A program made the translations under genes and the position numbers. Under the pieces are notes generated by a model. It was given only the letters and a program-made list of their open reading frames with translations, ran no database searches and was not told the DNA's origin. Shown here one piece after another: positions 16,838-24,609 of a stretch of DNA of 64,000 bases (its first letter is position 1; every line of letters begins with the position of its first letter). The DNA lies in the NCBI RefSeq assembly GCF_003583765.1, contig NZ_QXQA01000008.1, positions 185,774 through 249,773 of the forward strand, given 5' to 3'. The DNA comes from Paenibacillus nanensis (lineage in GTDB: Bacteria; Bacillota; Bacilli; Paenibacillales; Paenibacillaceae).

Positions 16838-19108
16838 ATGAACGTCAATGATATCGTCATTGAAGGAGCGCGCGAGAATAACCTGAAAAACGTAAATGTC
16901 CGCATCCCGAAGCGAAAGATCACGATCTTTACCGGCGTCTCGGGCTCGGGCAAATCTTCCCTGGTTTTTGACACCATCAGCGCCGAGGCCCAGCGGCAGC
17001 TAAACGATACGTTTTCCGCTTTCATCCGCAATCGGCTGCCCCGGTTCAGTCAGCCGGACACCGATCGCATCGAGAACTTGTCTACGGCGGTTGTGATCGA
17101 TCAGAAAAGGCTTGGCGGCAACTCCCGTTCGACGGTCGGCACGATAACGGATATTTATGCGATGCTCCGGCTGCTGTTCTCCAGAATCGGCAAACCTTAT
17201 GCCGGCAATTCGCATGCTTTCTCGTTTAACGACCCGGCCGGTATGTGCCCGGAATGCTCCGGAGTCGGACAGATGGTGCGGTTCGACGTGGATAAGCTGC
17301 TTGACAGGTCCAAGTCGCTGAATGAAGGCGCGATCCTGTTCCCCGTATTTAAAACGGGGAGCTGGTACTTGAATACGTATACCTATTCCGGCTTGTTCGA
17401 CAATGACAAGCGCCTTGCCGACTATACGCAGGAAGAATGGGATACCCTCCTCCACGGCAAAGCAAGCAAAATCGTATACCATACGAAAGGCGGCGATATC
17501 GAATCGGATTATGAAGGTCTGCTGCCCAAGCTCACCCGTCTCTATTTAAAACGAGACAGCAGCGAGATGTCAGACGCGAAACGCGAAACCCTTGACCGCT
17601 TTCTTTCCTGCAGCGAGTGCAGCCTTTGCGGCGGGAGCCGGCTTAACCAAGCGGCGTTGGCATGCCGAATTAACGGCTTCAACATAGCAGAGTGCGCGGC
17701 CCTGGAGATTGGAGAGCTTATTCGCATGATCGAGGCCATTCGGGATCCCGTTGCCGGCCCGATTATAGACGGAATTCTGACTCGGCTGAACCATCTGGTC
17801 GACATCGGGCTGGAGTATCTCAGTCTGGATCGACAGACCGCAACTTTGTCGGGCGGAGAGTCGCAGCGAATCAAGATGGTCCGTCATTTGAGCAGCAGTC
17901 TGACCGACATGATCTACATTTTCGACGAACCGAGCGTCGGGCTTCATCCGCGGGATGTTCATCGGCTGAACGGCATGCTGCGCCAGCTCCGGGACAAAGG
18001 GAATACGGTGCTAGTCGTCGAACACGACCGCGAAGTTATGGAGATCGCCGATTATATCGTCGATGTCGGGCCTTATGCGGGGACTCGCGGCGGGGAAATC
18101 GTCTACGAAGGCGACTTTGCGGGCTTGCTCCGCGCGGATACGTTGACAGGGCGGTGTTTGAAGCAAAGTCTGCCCTTGAAGGCTTCAACCAGGGAGCCTA
18201 AGGGCTGGATGACAGTAGCCGGCGCTAACCTGCATAATCTCAAGGATGTGACAGTCGATATACCGGTCGGTGTGCTGACGGTGGTAACGGGAGTGGCCGG
18301 CTCAGGTAAAAGCACGTTGATTAACCGAGCGTTCCTGCCGTCGCATCCGGAAGCGATTGTCATCGACCAGTCGGCCGTGGGCACGTCCATCCGCTCCAAT
18401 CCGGCTACTTACACGGGGATAATGGACGAAATCCGCCGGCTGTTCGCGGCAGCCAACAAGGTGAGCGCTTCCCTGTTCAGCTTCAACTCCAAGGGGGCCT
18501 GTTCCAACTGTCAGGGCCTTGGGATGATCTACACGGATTTGGCCTTTCTCGAGCCGGTAAGGACGACATGCGAACGATGCGAGGGCAAGCGGTTCAGCGA
18601 CGAAGTGCTGCAGTATAAACTGAACGGAAAATCGATCAGCGACGTCCTCGCCATGACGGTACGGGAAGCATTAACGTTTTTCAGCAGGAAGGAACTGCTC
18701 CATCAATTACGGACGCTAGAGGATGTGGGACTCGGATACGTGACGCTTGGCCAGCCTTTAAGCACCTTGTCTGGCGGAGAATGCCAACGCATCAAACTGG
18801 CCGGAGAGCTTCACAAGGAAGGCAGTCTCTATGTCATGGACGAGCCGACAACCGGGCTGCATATGTCCGATATCTCCCGTCTGATGGATATAATGAATCG
18901 TCTGGTCGACGGGGGCAACACGGTGGTCGTCATCGAGCATAATCTGGATGTCATCAAAAGCGCGGACTGGATTATTGACATGGGTCCCGAAGGCGGTCAC
19001 CGGGGCGGCCGCGTTGTATTCGAAGGCACGCCTGCCCAGCTTGCTGCCGCCGAGCATTCGATCACGGGTGCTTATTTGCGCAAGGCGGAAGGCGGCCAGG
19101 GCGTATAA
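16838..19108 (+). CDS. Short UvrA-like excinuclease ATPase (UvrA2/drug-resistance type)
   Basis: A 756-residue tandem ABC ATPase of the UvrA family. The first P-loop GVSGSGKSS is at about 33-41 with signature LSGGESQ near 337; the second is GVAGSGKST near 484 with signature LSGGECQ near 643. Zinc-finger cysteine pairs are visible in CPECSGVG, CSECSLCGG and CSNCQGLG...CERCEG. Canonical UvrA is about 940-960 residues; this one lacks roughly 200 residues between the first P-loop and signature, where the UvrB-binding and insertion domains sit. It therefore belongs to the short class linked to drug self-resistance or damage tolerance. The ATG at 16838 has GAGGTGAT upstream. Confidence 0.9.
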   Translation: MNVNDIVIEGARENNLKNVNVRIPKRKITIFTGVSGSGKSSLVFDTISAEAQRQLNDTFSAFIRNRLPRFSQPDTDRIENLSTAVVIDQKRLGGNSRSTVGTITDIYAMLRLLFSRIGKPYAGNSHAFSFNDPAGMCPECSGVGQMVRFDVDKLLDRSKSLNEGAILFPVFKTGSWYLNTYTYSGLFDNDKRLADYTQEEWDTLLHGKASKIVYHTKGGDIESDYEGLLPKLTRLYLKRDSSEMSDAKRETLDRFLSCSECSLCGGSRLNQAALACRINGFNIAECAALEIGELIRMIEAIRDPVAGPIIDGILTRLNHLVDIGLEYLSLDRQTATLSGGESQRIKMVRHLSSSLTDMIYIFDEPSVGLHPRDVHRLNGMLRQLRDKGNTVLVVEHDREVMEIADYIVDVGPYAGTRGGEIVYEGDFAGLLRADTLTGRCLKQSLPLKASTREPKGWMTVAGANLHNLKDVTVDIPVGVLTVVTGVAGSGKSTLINRAFLPSHPEAIVIDQSAVGTSIRSNPATYTGIMDEIRRLFAAANKVSASLFSFNSKGACSNCQGLGMIYTDLAFLEPVRTTCERCEGKRFSDEVLQYKLNGKSISDVLAMTVREALTFFSRKELLHQLRTLEDVGLGYVTLGQPLSTLSGGECQRIKLAGELHKEGSLYVMDEPTTGLHMSDISRLMDIMNRLVDGGNTVVVIEHNLDVIKSADWIIDMGPEGGHRGGRVVFEGTPAQLAAAEHSITGAYLRKAEGGQGV

Positions 19109-19194
19109 TGTCCGATTTGTACAAGAAATAGGCGCAACAAAATGATTAAATGAAAAATGCAGAGAGACATACATTCTTTTTCAAGGAGGACCAC

Positions 19195-19614
19195 ATGAAA
19201 CCGCGAATTACGGTTATTACGATTGGGGTAGATGACCTGGAGCGATCCTTAGCATTCTACCGGGATGGACTTGGGTTTGAGACTGATGGGATTGTAGGGA
19301 AAGAGTTTGAGCATGGGGCCGCCGCCTTTTTTGATTTGGAGGGCGGTTTAAGGCTCGCCATTTTTGAGCGCGATAATCTGGCTCTTGACGCAAAGATTAA
19401 TCCAGCGCAGCCTAATCCAGCTGAATTTACTCTCGGCCATAACGTCGGCAGCAAGGAAGAGGTGGATCAGGTCATGGAAGAAGTGCGGAAGGCAGGCGCA
19501 ACCGTTACGGTTCCGGCACACGAAACCTTCTGGGGCGGGTATTCCGGCTATTTCCAAGATCCTGATGGCCATTTGTGGGAAGTCGTCTGGAACCCGCAAT
19601 GGGAAGTGAAATGA
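19195..19614 (+). CDS. VOC (glyoxalase/bleomycin-resistance) family protein
   Basis: A 139-residue protein of the vicinal-oxygen-chelate superfamily with two beta-alpha-beta-beta-beta modules. The first begins ITVITIGVDDLERSLAFYRDGLGF and the second ends YFQDPDGHLWEVVWNP, whose Glu is a usual metal ligand position. The activity may be a lyase, a dioxygenase or antibiotic sequestration. The ATG at 19195 follows AAGGAGG by seven bases; a start 15 codons upstream is less likely. It lies 86 bases after the UvrA-like gene on the same strand with no terminator between, so the two may be co-transcribed. Confidence 0.88.
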   Translation: MKPRITVITIGVDDLERSLAFYRDGLGFETDGIVGKEFEHGAAAFFDLEGGLRLAIFERDNLALDAKINPAQPNPAEFTLGHNVGSKEEVDQVMEEVRKAGATVTVPAHETFWGGYSGYFQDPDGHLWEVVWNPQWEVK

Positions 19615-19660
19615 AACGCCGCTGGCTATGGTGAATGTACGCTTTATTTCAATACCCAAG

Positions 19661-19692
19661 GGCAGCTGATCTCGCGATCGGCCGCCTTTTTT
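19661..19692 (+). terminator. Intrinsic terminator after VOC gene
   Basis: GGCAGCTGATC pairs imperfectly with GATCGGCCGCC (one A-C mismatch, one wobble), followed by six T. Confidence 0.75.
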
Positions 19693-19738
19693 CGTGTGTG
19701 CGGCACAGGGTGGTTTCGCAATAAAAGTCAGTCCTTAT

Positions 19739-19775
19739 TAATATGACATGAGGTGACATATATAAGGTCTATAAT
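19739..19775 (+). promoter_or_regulatory. Shared 37-bp promoter element, copy 2 (upstream of DHFR-like gene)
   Basis: Two exact TGACAT half-sites 10 bp apart (19744-19749, 19754-19759), AGGTC, and a perfect -10 TATAAT at 19770-19775, 33 bases before the ATG. There is no TTGACA at normal spacing; the first TGACAT sits at about -35 with a 20-bp gap, so an activator may be needed. It matches the block at 16762. Confidence 0.7.
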
Positions 19776-19807
19776 AGGTTGTAGATCAACGAAGGAGGTA
19801 TGAAAGC

Positions 19808-20365
19808 ATGAAACGAAATATCATTTTAGACTTAGCCGTTACGTTGGATGGGTTTATTGAAGGGAAAAATGGGGAAGTTGACTGGTGCGTGATGGATCCT
19901 GAAATGGAGTTTGATCAATTTTTAAATCAAATTGATACGATTTTATATGGGAGGAAAAGCTATGACCTGTGGGGAGAATTTACCCCGGATGTTGAAGCTC
20001 ATGATACAGATAAAGCATTTTGGGAAATCGTTCACAGCAAAAAAAAGATTGTGTTTTCCAGGAGCCTGAAAAGGACTGACAGCAACGCGATCTTTATAAA
20101 CGATAACATTGTTGAAGAAGTAACTAAATTAAAGAATGAGCCCGGCAAAGACATTTGGTTATATGGCGGGGCAAGTCTTATTACAACCTTCGTTAATTTG
20201 GAGCTTGTTGATGAATTTCGATTATCCGTTCATCCTGTCGTTTTGGGAGAAGGAAAACCGCTGTTTACGAATATCAATCAGAGGTTGAATCTAAAGCTGG
20301 TTCATACAAAAACGTACTCTTCGGGTGTTGTACAATTAACCTATCATTCGAATGGGAAGCCGTAA
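19808..20365 (+). CDS. Dihydrofolate reductase-like family protein (RibD C-terminal domain, YyaP type)
   Basis: A 185-residue NADPH-dependent reductase-like protein of the RibD-C/DHFR superfamily. Motifs are LDLAVTLDGFIEGKNGEVDW at the N-terminus, ILYGRKSYDLW near residue 45, IWLYGGASLITTFVNLELVDEFRLSVHPVVLGEGKPLF in the C-terminal half. These resemble YyaP/YwjB, stand-alone proteins whose substrate is unknown and which are not true housekeeping DHFR. GAAGGAGG precedes it. Base composition looks lower in GC than its neighbours, hinting at transfer. It shares a promoter element with the UvrA-like gene, so both may answer the same signal. Confidence 0.87.
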   Translation: MKRNIILDLAVTLDGFIEGKNGEVDWCVMDPEMEFDQFLNQIDTILYGRKSYDLWGEFTPDVEAHDTDKAFWEIVHSKKKIVFSRSLKRTDSNAIFINDNIVEEVTKLKNEPGKDIWLYGGASLITTFVNLELVDEFRLSVHPVVLGEGKPLFTNINQRLNLKLVHTKTYSSGVVQLTYHSNGKP

Positions 20366-20679
20366 TCGGGCTGCACGCGCGTGTATCGGCACTTGCCGTT
20401 TGGGCGAGCGGGGGAGGTCAACGATCTCCTCTTCCGTTTGCCTAATGGCACTATCCTCTCAAGACCGTGTTAACGCCCTGCTCTCGGCCTTGCGTTCGCG
20501 GTATCTCTCCCGCTTTGATTTTTCGCCTTATACCGCTCCATCCCCGCTTGCCTTAACCCAACAAACGCCAAAGTAAATCATGTTTTATGTTCATGCACTA
20601 GGCAACATCTCCCTCTGCTTAAGGATCTGCCAGTCGTTGAATAAATATAAATTCCGCTCCTTATAGAGAACAAACGCTA
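20366..20679. other. Intergenic stretch without a recognised gene
   Basis: About 310 bases between the DHFR-like gene and the PadR promoter. A 74-codon open frame (20352-20576) overlaps the previous stop, has no ribosome binding site and shows no family pattern, so I do not call it. It may be a remnant of a lost gene. Nothing else is visible. Confidence 0.5.
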
Positions 20680-20730
20680 TTGACAACGCCACTACTGCGT
20701 GTTACTTTATAGCTGTACTAAGTAATACTT
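20680..20730 (+). promoter_or_regulatory. Promoter and probable PadR operator
   Basis: TTGACA at 20680-20685, a 17-bp spacer and TACTTT at 20703-20708 form a sigma-A-like promoter. Just past the expected start of transcription lies AAGTA-A-TACTT (20720-20730), an inverted repeat placed where a repressor would block elongation. The next gene is padR-type, so autoregulation is likely. Confidence 0.7.
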
Positions 20731-20766
20731 CATACCAGTCATACAGAATAGCGAAGGGTGATTGCT

Positions 20767-21093
20767 TTGGAAAATATAACGGAAATGCTCAAAGGGGTGC
20801 TTGAGGGCTGCGTCCTTGAAATTATTAGCCGCAACGAGACTTACGGCTACGAAATTACGCGGCAGCTGAACGCCCTCGGCTTCTCGGACGTTGTGGAGGG
20901 GACGGTGTACACGATCTTAATCCGGCTTGAAAAAAACAAGCTGGTGGAGGTCACCAAAAAGCCCTCCGACATGGGGCCGCCGAGAAAGTTTTTTGCACTC
21001 AATGACGCGGGACGCGAGGAGCTCCGGAGGTTCTGGGAAAAATGGGAGTTCGTATCATCGAAAATGAACGAGTTAAAGGAGAGAAGACCATGA
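20767..21093 (+). CDS. PadR family transcriptional regulator
   Basis: A 108-residue winged-helix repressor. The HTH is in MLKGVLEGCVLEIISRNETYGYEITRQLNALGF and the wing in GTVYTILIRLEKNKLVEV...GPPRKFFALNDAGREEL, typical of PadR subfamily 2 proteins that sense drugs or cell-envelope stress. I chose the TTG at 20767 because AAGGGTGATT lies just upstream; a GTG at 20758 lies inside that site. Its stop codon overlaps the next start by four bases (ATGA). It heads an operon with two DUF1048 proteins and an ABC exporter, which it probably represses. Confidence 0.92.
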   Translation: MENITEMLKGVLEGCVLEIISRNETYGYEITRQLNALGFSDVVEGTVYTILIRLEKNKLVEVTKKPSDMGPPRKFFALNDAGREELRRFWEKWEFVSSKMNELKERRP

Positions 21094-21446
21094 ATTTTTG
21101 GGAAAAAATTACCGGCAGCGACATGAAAAAAGAATTTAAAACGTTTGAACTGCGCGCCAAAAAGCTGCCCGCTGATTATCAGGCGGCTTGGGAAAAAATT
21201 AATGTCTATCTTTGGCCGCACTCCGATTTCACCGGCCGTAACCTCATGCTCATTCTTGACGGCGTGCTTGGCCTGTTCGAAGAAACGGCGGCGGATGGCC
21301 AGCGTGTAGAGGAGGTTCTGGGTGACGATATCAAAGGCTTCTGTTCGGCGCTGGCAGGCGAAGAAGGGGCAAAGTCTTATCGCGACAAGTGGCGACAGCA
21401 GCTTAACCATAATATCGCTAAAAAATTAGGGAAGCAGGAGGGATAA
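21090..21446 (+). CDS. DUF1048 family protein, copy 1
   Basis: A 118-residue helical, charged cytoplasmic protein of the DUF1048 family, with no known activity. Family features are an N-terminal FWEKITGSDMKKEFK, a central LPADYQAAWEKINVYLW and FEETAADGQRVEEVLGDDIKGFC. DUF1048 proteins are regularly found in operons with PadR regulators and ABC-2 exporters, as here. The ATG overlaps the PadR stop by four bases, with AAAGGAGAG upstream. The following gene is a paralogue, so the pair arose by duplication and may form a heteromer. Confidence 0.88.
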   Translation: MNFWEKITGSDMKKEFKTFELRAKKLPADYQAAWEKINVYLWPHSDFTGRNLMLILDGVLGLFEETAADGQRVEEVLGDDIKGFCSALAGEEGAKSYRDKWRQQLNHNIAKKLGKQEG

Positions 21447-21448
21447 CA

Positions 21449-21772
21449 ATGAGAATACGAGATATCATCGAAGGCAAAAGAGAGTGGCGAGCGCATGTCG
21501 CGCGTGTCAAGGCGCTTCCGCAGGATTATCAGGTTGTTTATAAAGAGATTCAAAAATATCTCTTCAAGGTCGGTCCTGTGGAGTTAACCGAAGGGACGGG
21601 GCTGCTCTCAGGGATTGTCGATCTCTTTGAAGAAGGCGCAGCCTCAGGGAAAGGCGTGCTCGAAGTGACCGGCAGAGATGTAGCGGCTTTCTGCGACGAT
21701 TTAATCAAAGATTCGAAAACGTACGCTGACCTCTATCAAGAATCCGCTCTTCAAAACAAGAACAAGAAATAG
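21449..21772 (+). CDS. DUF1048 family protein, copy 2
   Basis: A 107-residue paralogue of the preceding protein, with matching blocks (LPQDYQVVYKEIQKYLF, then LFEEGAASGKGVLEVTGRDVAAFCDDL). It starts two bases after the stop of copy 1, with AGCAGGAGGG as ribosome binding site, so both are made from one message. No catalytic motif is seen. By position it may tune the PadR protein or the exporter, but this is inference from neighbourhood only. Confidence 0.87.
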   Translation: MRIRDIIEGKREWRAHVARVKALPQDYQVVYKEIQKYLFKVGPVELTEGTGLLSGIVDLFEEGAASGKGVLEVTGRDVAAFCDDLIKDSKTYADLYQESALQNKNKK

Positions 21773-21807
21773 GCTTCGGATCAACCAAAATAAAGGAGGT
21801 ATAAGGG

Positions 21808-22566
21808 ATGGGGAAAGCAATTGAAGTGAAAGGTCTGCGTAAGTCCTATAAGGGAACGGAAGTTTTGAAGGGCGTCGATTTTGAAGTGAAGCGGGGAGAA
21901 ATATTCGCCCTGCTTGGATCCAACGGCGCGGGCAAGACGACGACCGTTAGAATCCTGACCACGCTGCTTAGACAGGACGGAGGCACCGCTATCGTAAACG
22001 GATTTGACGTCGCCTCGAAACCCGAAAACGTGCGGCAAGCGATCAGTCTGACCGGGCAATTTGCCGCCGTGGATGAAATGTTGACCGGACGGGAAAATTT
22101 GATCATGCTTGCAAAGCTGCGTCACCTCGAAAATCCTCATCAGGCCGCAGACGAAATGCTGAAACGCTTCGGTCTGACAGACGCCGCCGACCGCAGAGCG
22201 TCCACTTATTCGGGCGGTATGCGCCGCAGGCTCGACATCGCTTTGAGCCTTGTGGGAAATCCGAAAATCATTTTCCTCGACGAGCCGACTACCGGACTTG
22301 ACCCCGAGGCCCGCATCGAGGTGTGGAAGATCGTCAAGGAGCTGGCCGATGGGGGTACGACGATTCTCCTGACGACGCAGTATTTAGAGGAAGCGGAGCA
22401 GCTGGCCGACCGAATCGCTATTTTGCACGAGGGCAGAATTATCGCGAACGGCACGCTTTCGGAGCTGAAAAAGCTGTTCCCATCCGCAAAGGTGGAGTAT
22501 GTTGAAAAACAGCCGTCATTAGAGGAGATCTTCCTCACCATCGTCGGCAAAAAGGAGGCCATGTAA
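21808..22566 (+). CDS. ABC exporter ATP-binding protein (DrrA/CcmA type)
   Basis: A 252-residue ABC ATPase: Walker A GSNGAGKTTTV (about 38-47), Q-loop in SLTGQFAAVDE, signature YSGGMRRRLDIA near residue 133, Walker B IIFLDEPTTGLD and H-loop LLTTQYLEEAEQLAD. The glutamine in place of the usual threonine/histidine stretch (TTQY) is typical of DrrA-like drug exporters. It is preceded by AAAGGAGGT and followed after one base by the permease gene. With that permease it likely forms an ABC-2 exporter of a lipophilic drug or peptide. Confidence 0.94.
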   Translation: MGKAIEVKGLRKSYKGTEVLKGVDFEVKRGEIFALLGSNGAGKTTTVRILTTLLRQDGGTAIVNGFDVASKPENVRQAISLTGQFAAVDEMLTGRENLIMLAKLRHLENPHQAADEMLKRFGLTDAADRRASTYSGGMRRRLDIALSLVGNPKIIFLDEPTTGLDPEARIEVWKIVKELADGGTTILLTTQYLEEAEQLADRIAILHEGRIIANGTLSELKKLFPSAKVEYVEKQPSLEEIFLTIVGKKEAM

Positions 22567-22567
22567 T

Positions 22568-23338
22568 ATGGAAACGACAAAGAACCACTTTTTCAGCGAT
22601 ATGAGTGTTATGCTTGGACGCTCCATGCGCCATATTTTCCGCAGCATGGACACCATCATCACGGTCTGCATCACTCCGATTGCGATGATGCTGCTGTTCG
22701 TCTACGTGTTCGGCGGCGCAATCCAAGCCGGTACGGATAACTACGTGAATTACCTGCTGCCCGGTATCCTGCTGATGGCAATCGCAAGCGGCATATCCTA
22801 TACGGCTTATCGCTTGTTTCTAGATAAGCAACGGGGCATTATCGAGCGGTTCCACTCCATGCCGATTTCGCGTTCGGCCGTGCTGTGGGGGCATGTGCTG
22901 ACCTCTGTAGTATCCAACGTCATTTCTCTTGCCGTCATTATTGTTGTCGCTTTGATAATGGGTTTCCGGTCATCGGCGGGGGTACTGCCATGGCTTGCCG
23001 TAGCCGGTATACTCGTGCTGTTTACGCTGGCCTTGACGTGGGTCGCGGCGATTGCCGGACTGTCCGCGAAGTCGGTGGAAGGGGCAAGCGCGTTTTCCTA
23101 TCCGCTTATTTTCCTGCCGTTTATCAGTTCGGCGTTTGTGCCGACCGAATCGATGCCTCGAGCCGTGCGCGTCTTTGCCGAAAACCAGCCGGTTACTTCG
23201 ATCGTTGAATCGATCCGCGCGCTTCTGTCCGGCCAGCCGGTGGGCCACGATCTTTGGATCGCTCTTGCGTGGTGCTTAGGCATACTGATCGTCGCCTATC
23301 TATTTGCGGTGCGCGCTTACAAACGGAAAGCCGTTTAA
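22568..23338 (+). CDS. ABC-2 type exporter permease (DrrB-like)
   Basis: A 256-residue permease with six predicted helices and the ABC-2 central signature GIIERFHSMPISRSAVLWGHVL. It is the last gene of the PadR operon and the membrane partner of the ATPase gene one base upstream. The family exports daunorubicin-type drugs, lantibiotics or envelope components. AAAAAGGAGG upstream overlaps the end of the ATPase gene. No clear intrinsic terminator with a T-run follows; a GGAGCAG/CTGCTCC hairpin lies at 23473-23498. Confidence 0.92.
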   Translation: METTKNHFFSDMSVMLGRSMRHIFRSMDTIITVCITPIAMMLLFVYVFGGAIQAGTDNYVNYLLPGILLMAIASGISYTAYRLFLDKQRGIIERFHSMPISRSAVLWGHVLTSVVSNVISLAVIIVVALIMGFRSSAGVLPWLAVAGILVLFTLALTWVAAIAGLSAKSVEGASAFSYPLIFLPFISSAFVPTESMPRAVRVFAENQPVTSIVESIRALLSGQPVGHDLWIALAWCLGILIVAYLFAVRAYKRKAV

Positions 23339-23520
23339 TCATCCGCAAGACGTGGAGAATGTCCGTTGTGCAACAAGAAGATGGGGAATTTGAGCAGGTT
23401 CGCTAGCCGGTGTTTGACAAAATAGGATAGTCATCGGCCGTGATACAGCAATGCACGAGTCCGGTATTAGGGGGAGCAGACCGCCGAGGCACTGCTCCAT
23501 ATGGTTTTGAGTGTATACGA

Positions 23521-24414
23521 TTATCTGGGCAGTTGAATGCCCTGCCAGCTGCTTACATCGCATTGGCCATGTTCATTATGGCCTGCAGCAACAACAGTGC
23601 CGTCCGATTTTAGGCCAAGGGTATGGGCGCAGCCTGCCGCCACCGCAACAATATTGCGCCAGCCGCTTACATTACATTGGCCATGTTCATTATGGCCTGC
23701 AGCAACAACAGTGCCGTCCGATTTAAGGCCTATGGTATGATAGCTGCCTGCCGCAATCGCCACAATATCGCGCCAGCCGTTTACTTCGCACTGGCCGTGC
23801 TTGTTCAACCCCGCGGCCGCGACCGCGCCATCCGATTTCAGCCCGACGGTATGCAAGTAACCCGCAGACACCGCCACCATGTTACGCCAGCCGCTTACAT
23901 TGCATTGTCCGTACCGATTATTCCCCGTAATCGTCACCGTGCCGTCTAATTGAAGCCCGACCGTATGCCAGTCGCCCGCTGCTATCGCCGCGATATCATG
24001 CCAGCCGTTTACATCGCATTGCCCCTCATGATTTCGTCCCGCAGCAACGACCGTGCCGTCCGATTTCAGCCCGACGGTACGGCGCCAGCCCGCGGCGACC
24101 GATGCAATACCGCGCCATTCGCTGACATCGCATTGGCCATCCTTATTCCACCCTGCAGCAACGACCGTGCCGTCGGCTGTAAGCCCGATTGTATGCGCGC
24201 TGCCCGTGTTCGTCGCCATATGAACATTGCCGGCCGCCACCGCCACAATGCCACGCCAGCCGCTTACTTCGCATTGCCCCTGTTTATTATCGCCAACTGC
24301 CGTTACCGTACCGTCCGATTGAAGACCAACCGTATGTCGACGGCCTGCCGCAATAGTCCTTTTAGGCCATCGTTCAATCTGTAACGAGGCGTCTTTTGGG
24401 GAAGAATAATCCAT
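23521..24414 (-). CDS. RCC1-repeat (beta-propeller) protein
   Basis: A 297-residue protein built from seven successive units that begin GQC and continue V-x-x-W-x-x-I-x-x-V-A-A-G-x-x-H-T-x-G-L-x-x-D-G-T-V-x-A-x-G. Five units are exactly 38 residues (114 bp), one has an 8-residue insertion (VHMATNTGSA region), and the last is cut short. This is the bacterial RCC1/chromosome-condensation-regulator repeat, expected to fold as a seven-bladed propeller closed by the N-terminal strand. There is no signal peptide or anchor. AAGGGGG precedes the ATG. Partner and function are unknown; it is encoded next to, but in its own unit from, the giant SLH protein. Confidence 0.88.
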   Translation of the reverse strand: MDYSSPKDASLQIERWPKRTIAAGRRHTVGLQSDGTVTAVGDNKQGQCEVSGWRGIVAVAAGNVHMATNTGSAHTIGLTADGTVVAAGWNKDGQCDVSEWRGIASVAAGWRRTVGLKSDGTVVAAGRNHEGQCDVNGWHDIAAIAAGDWHTVGLQLDGTVTITGNNRYGQCNVSGWRNMVAVSAGYLHTVGLKSDGAVAAAGLNKHGQCEVNGWRDIVAIAAGSYHTIGLKSDGTVVAAGHNEHGQCNVSGWRNIVAVAAGCAHTLGLKSDGTVVAAGHNEHGQCDVSSWQGIQLPR

Positions 24415-24566
24415 GTTTTACCCCCTTAAAATGAACCATCTTATAAAAAATGCTCTCTCGCCAGAATCCATTTCATTTACCAATAGGCTACCATATTGCC
24501 CCAATATAGAAAATAACAGCAGGATTCCTTTTCATTCGATTGGAATGGATGCGGGCGGCCGGATCA

Positions 24567-24601
24567 ACAAAAAAAGGACCGGCCAATGTAGGCCGGTCCT
24601 T
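24567..24601 (-). terminator. Intrinsic terminator after the giant SLH gene
   Basis: AAGGACCGGCC pairs with GGCCGGTCCTT around a six-base loop; on the minus strand it is followed by seven T. Confidence 0.92.
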
Positions 24602-24609
24602 CATAACGA

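Noticed and set aside
20352..20576. A 74-codon frame after the DHFR-like gene.
   Set aside because: It overlaps the previous stop codon, lacks a ribosome binding site and shows no protein-like pattern.
23521..24330. Regularly spaced repeats that could recall a CRISPR array.
   Set aside because: The period is 114 bp, the units vary, and they encode RCC1 repeats in one continuous frame.
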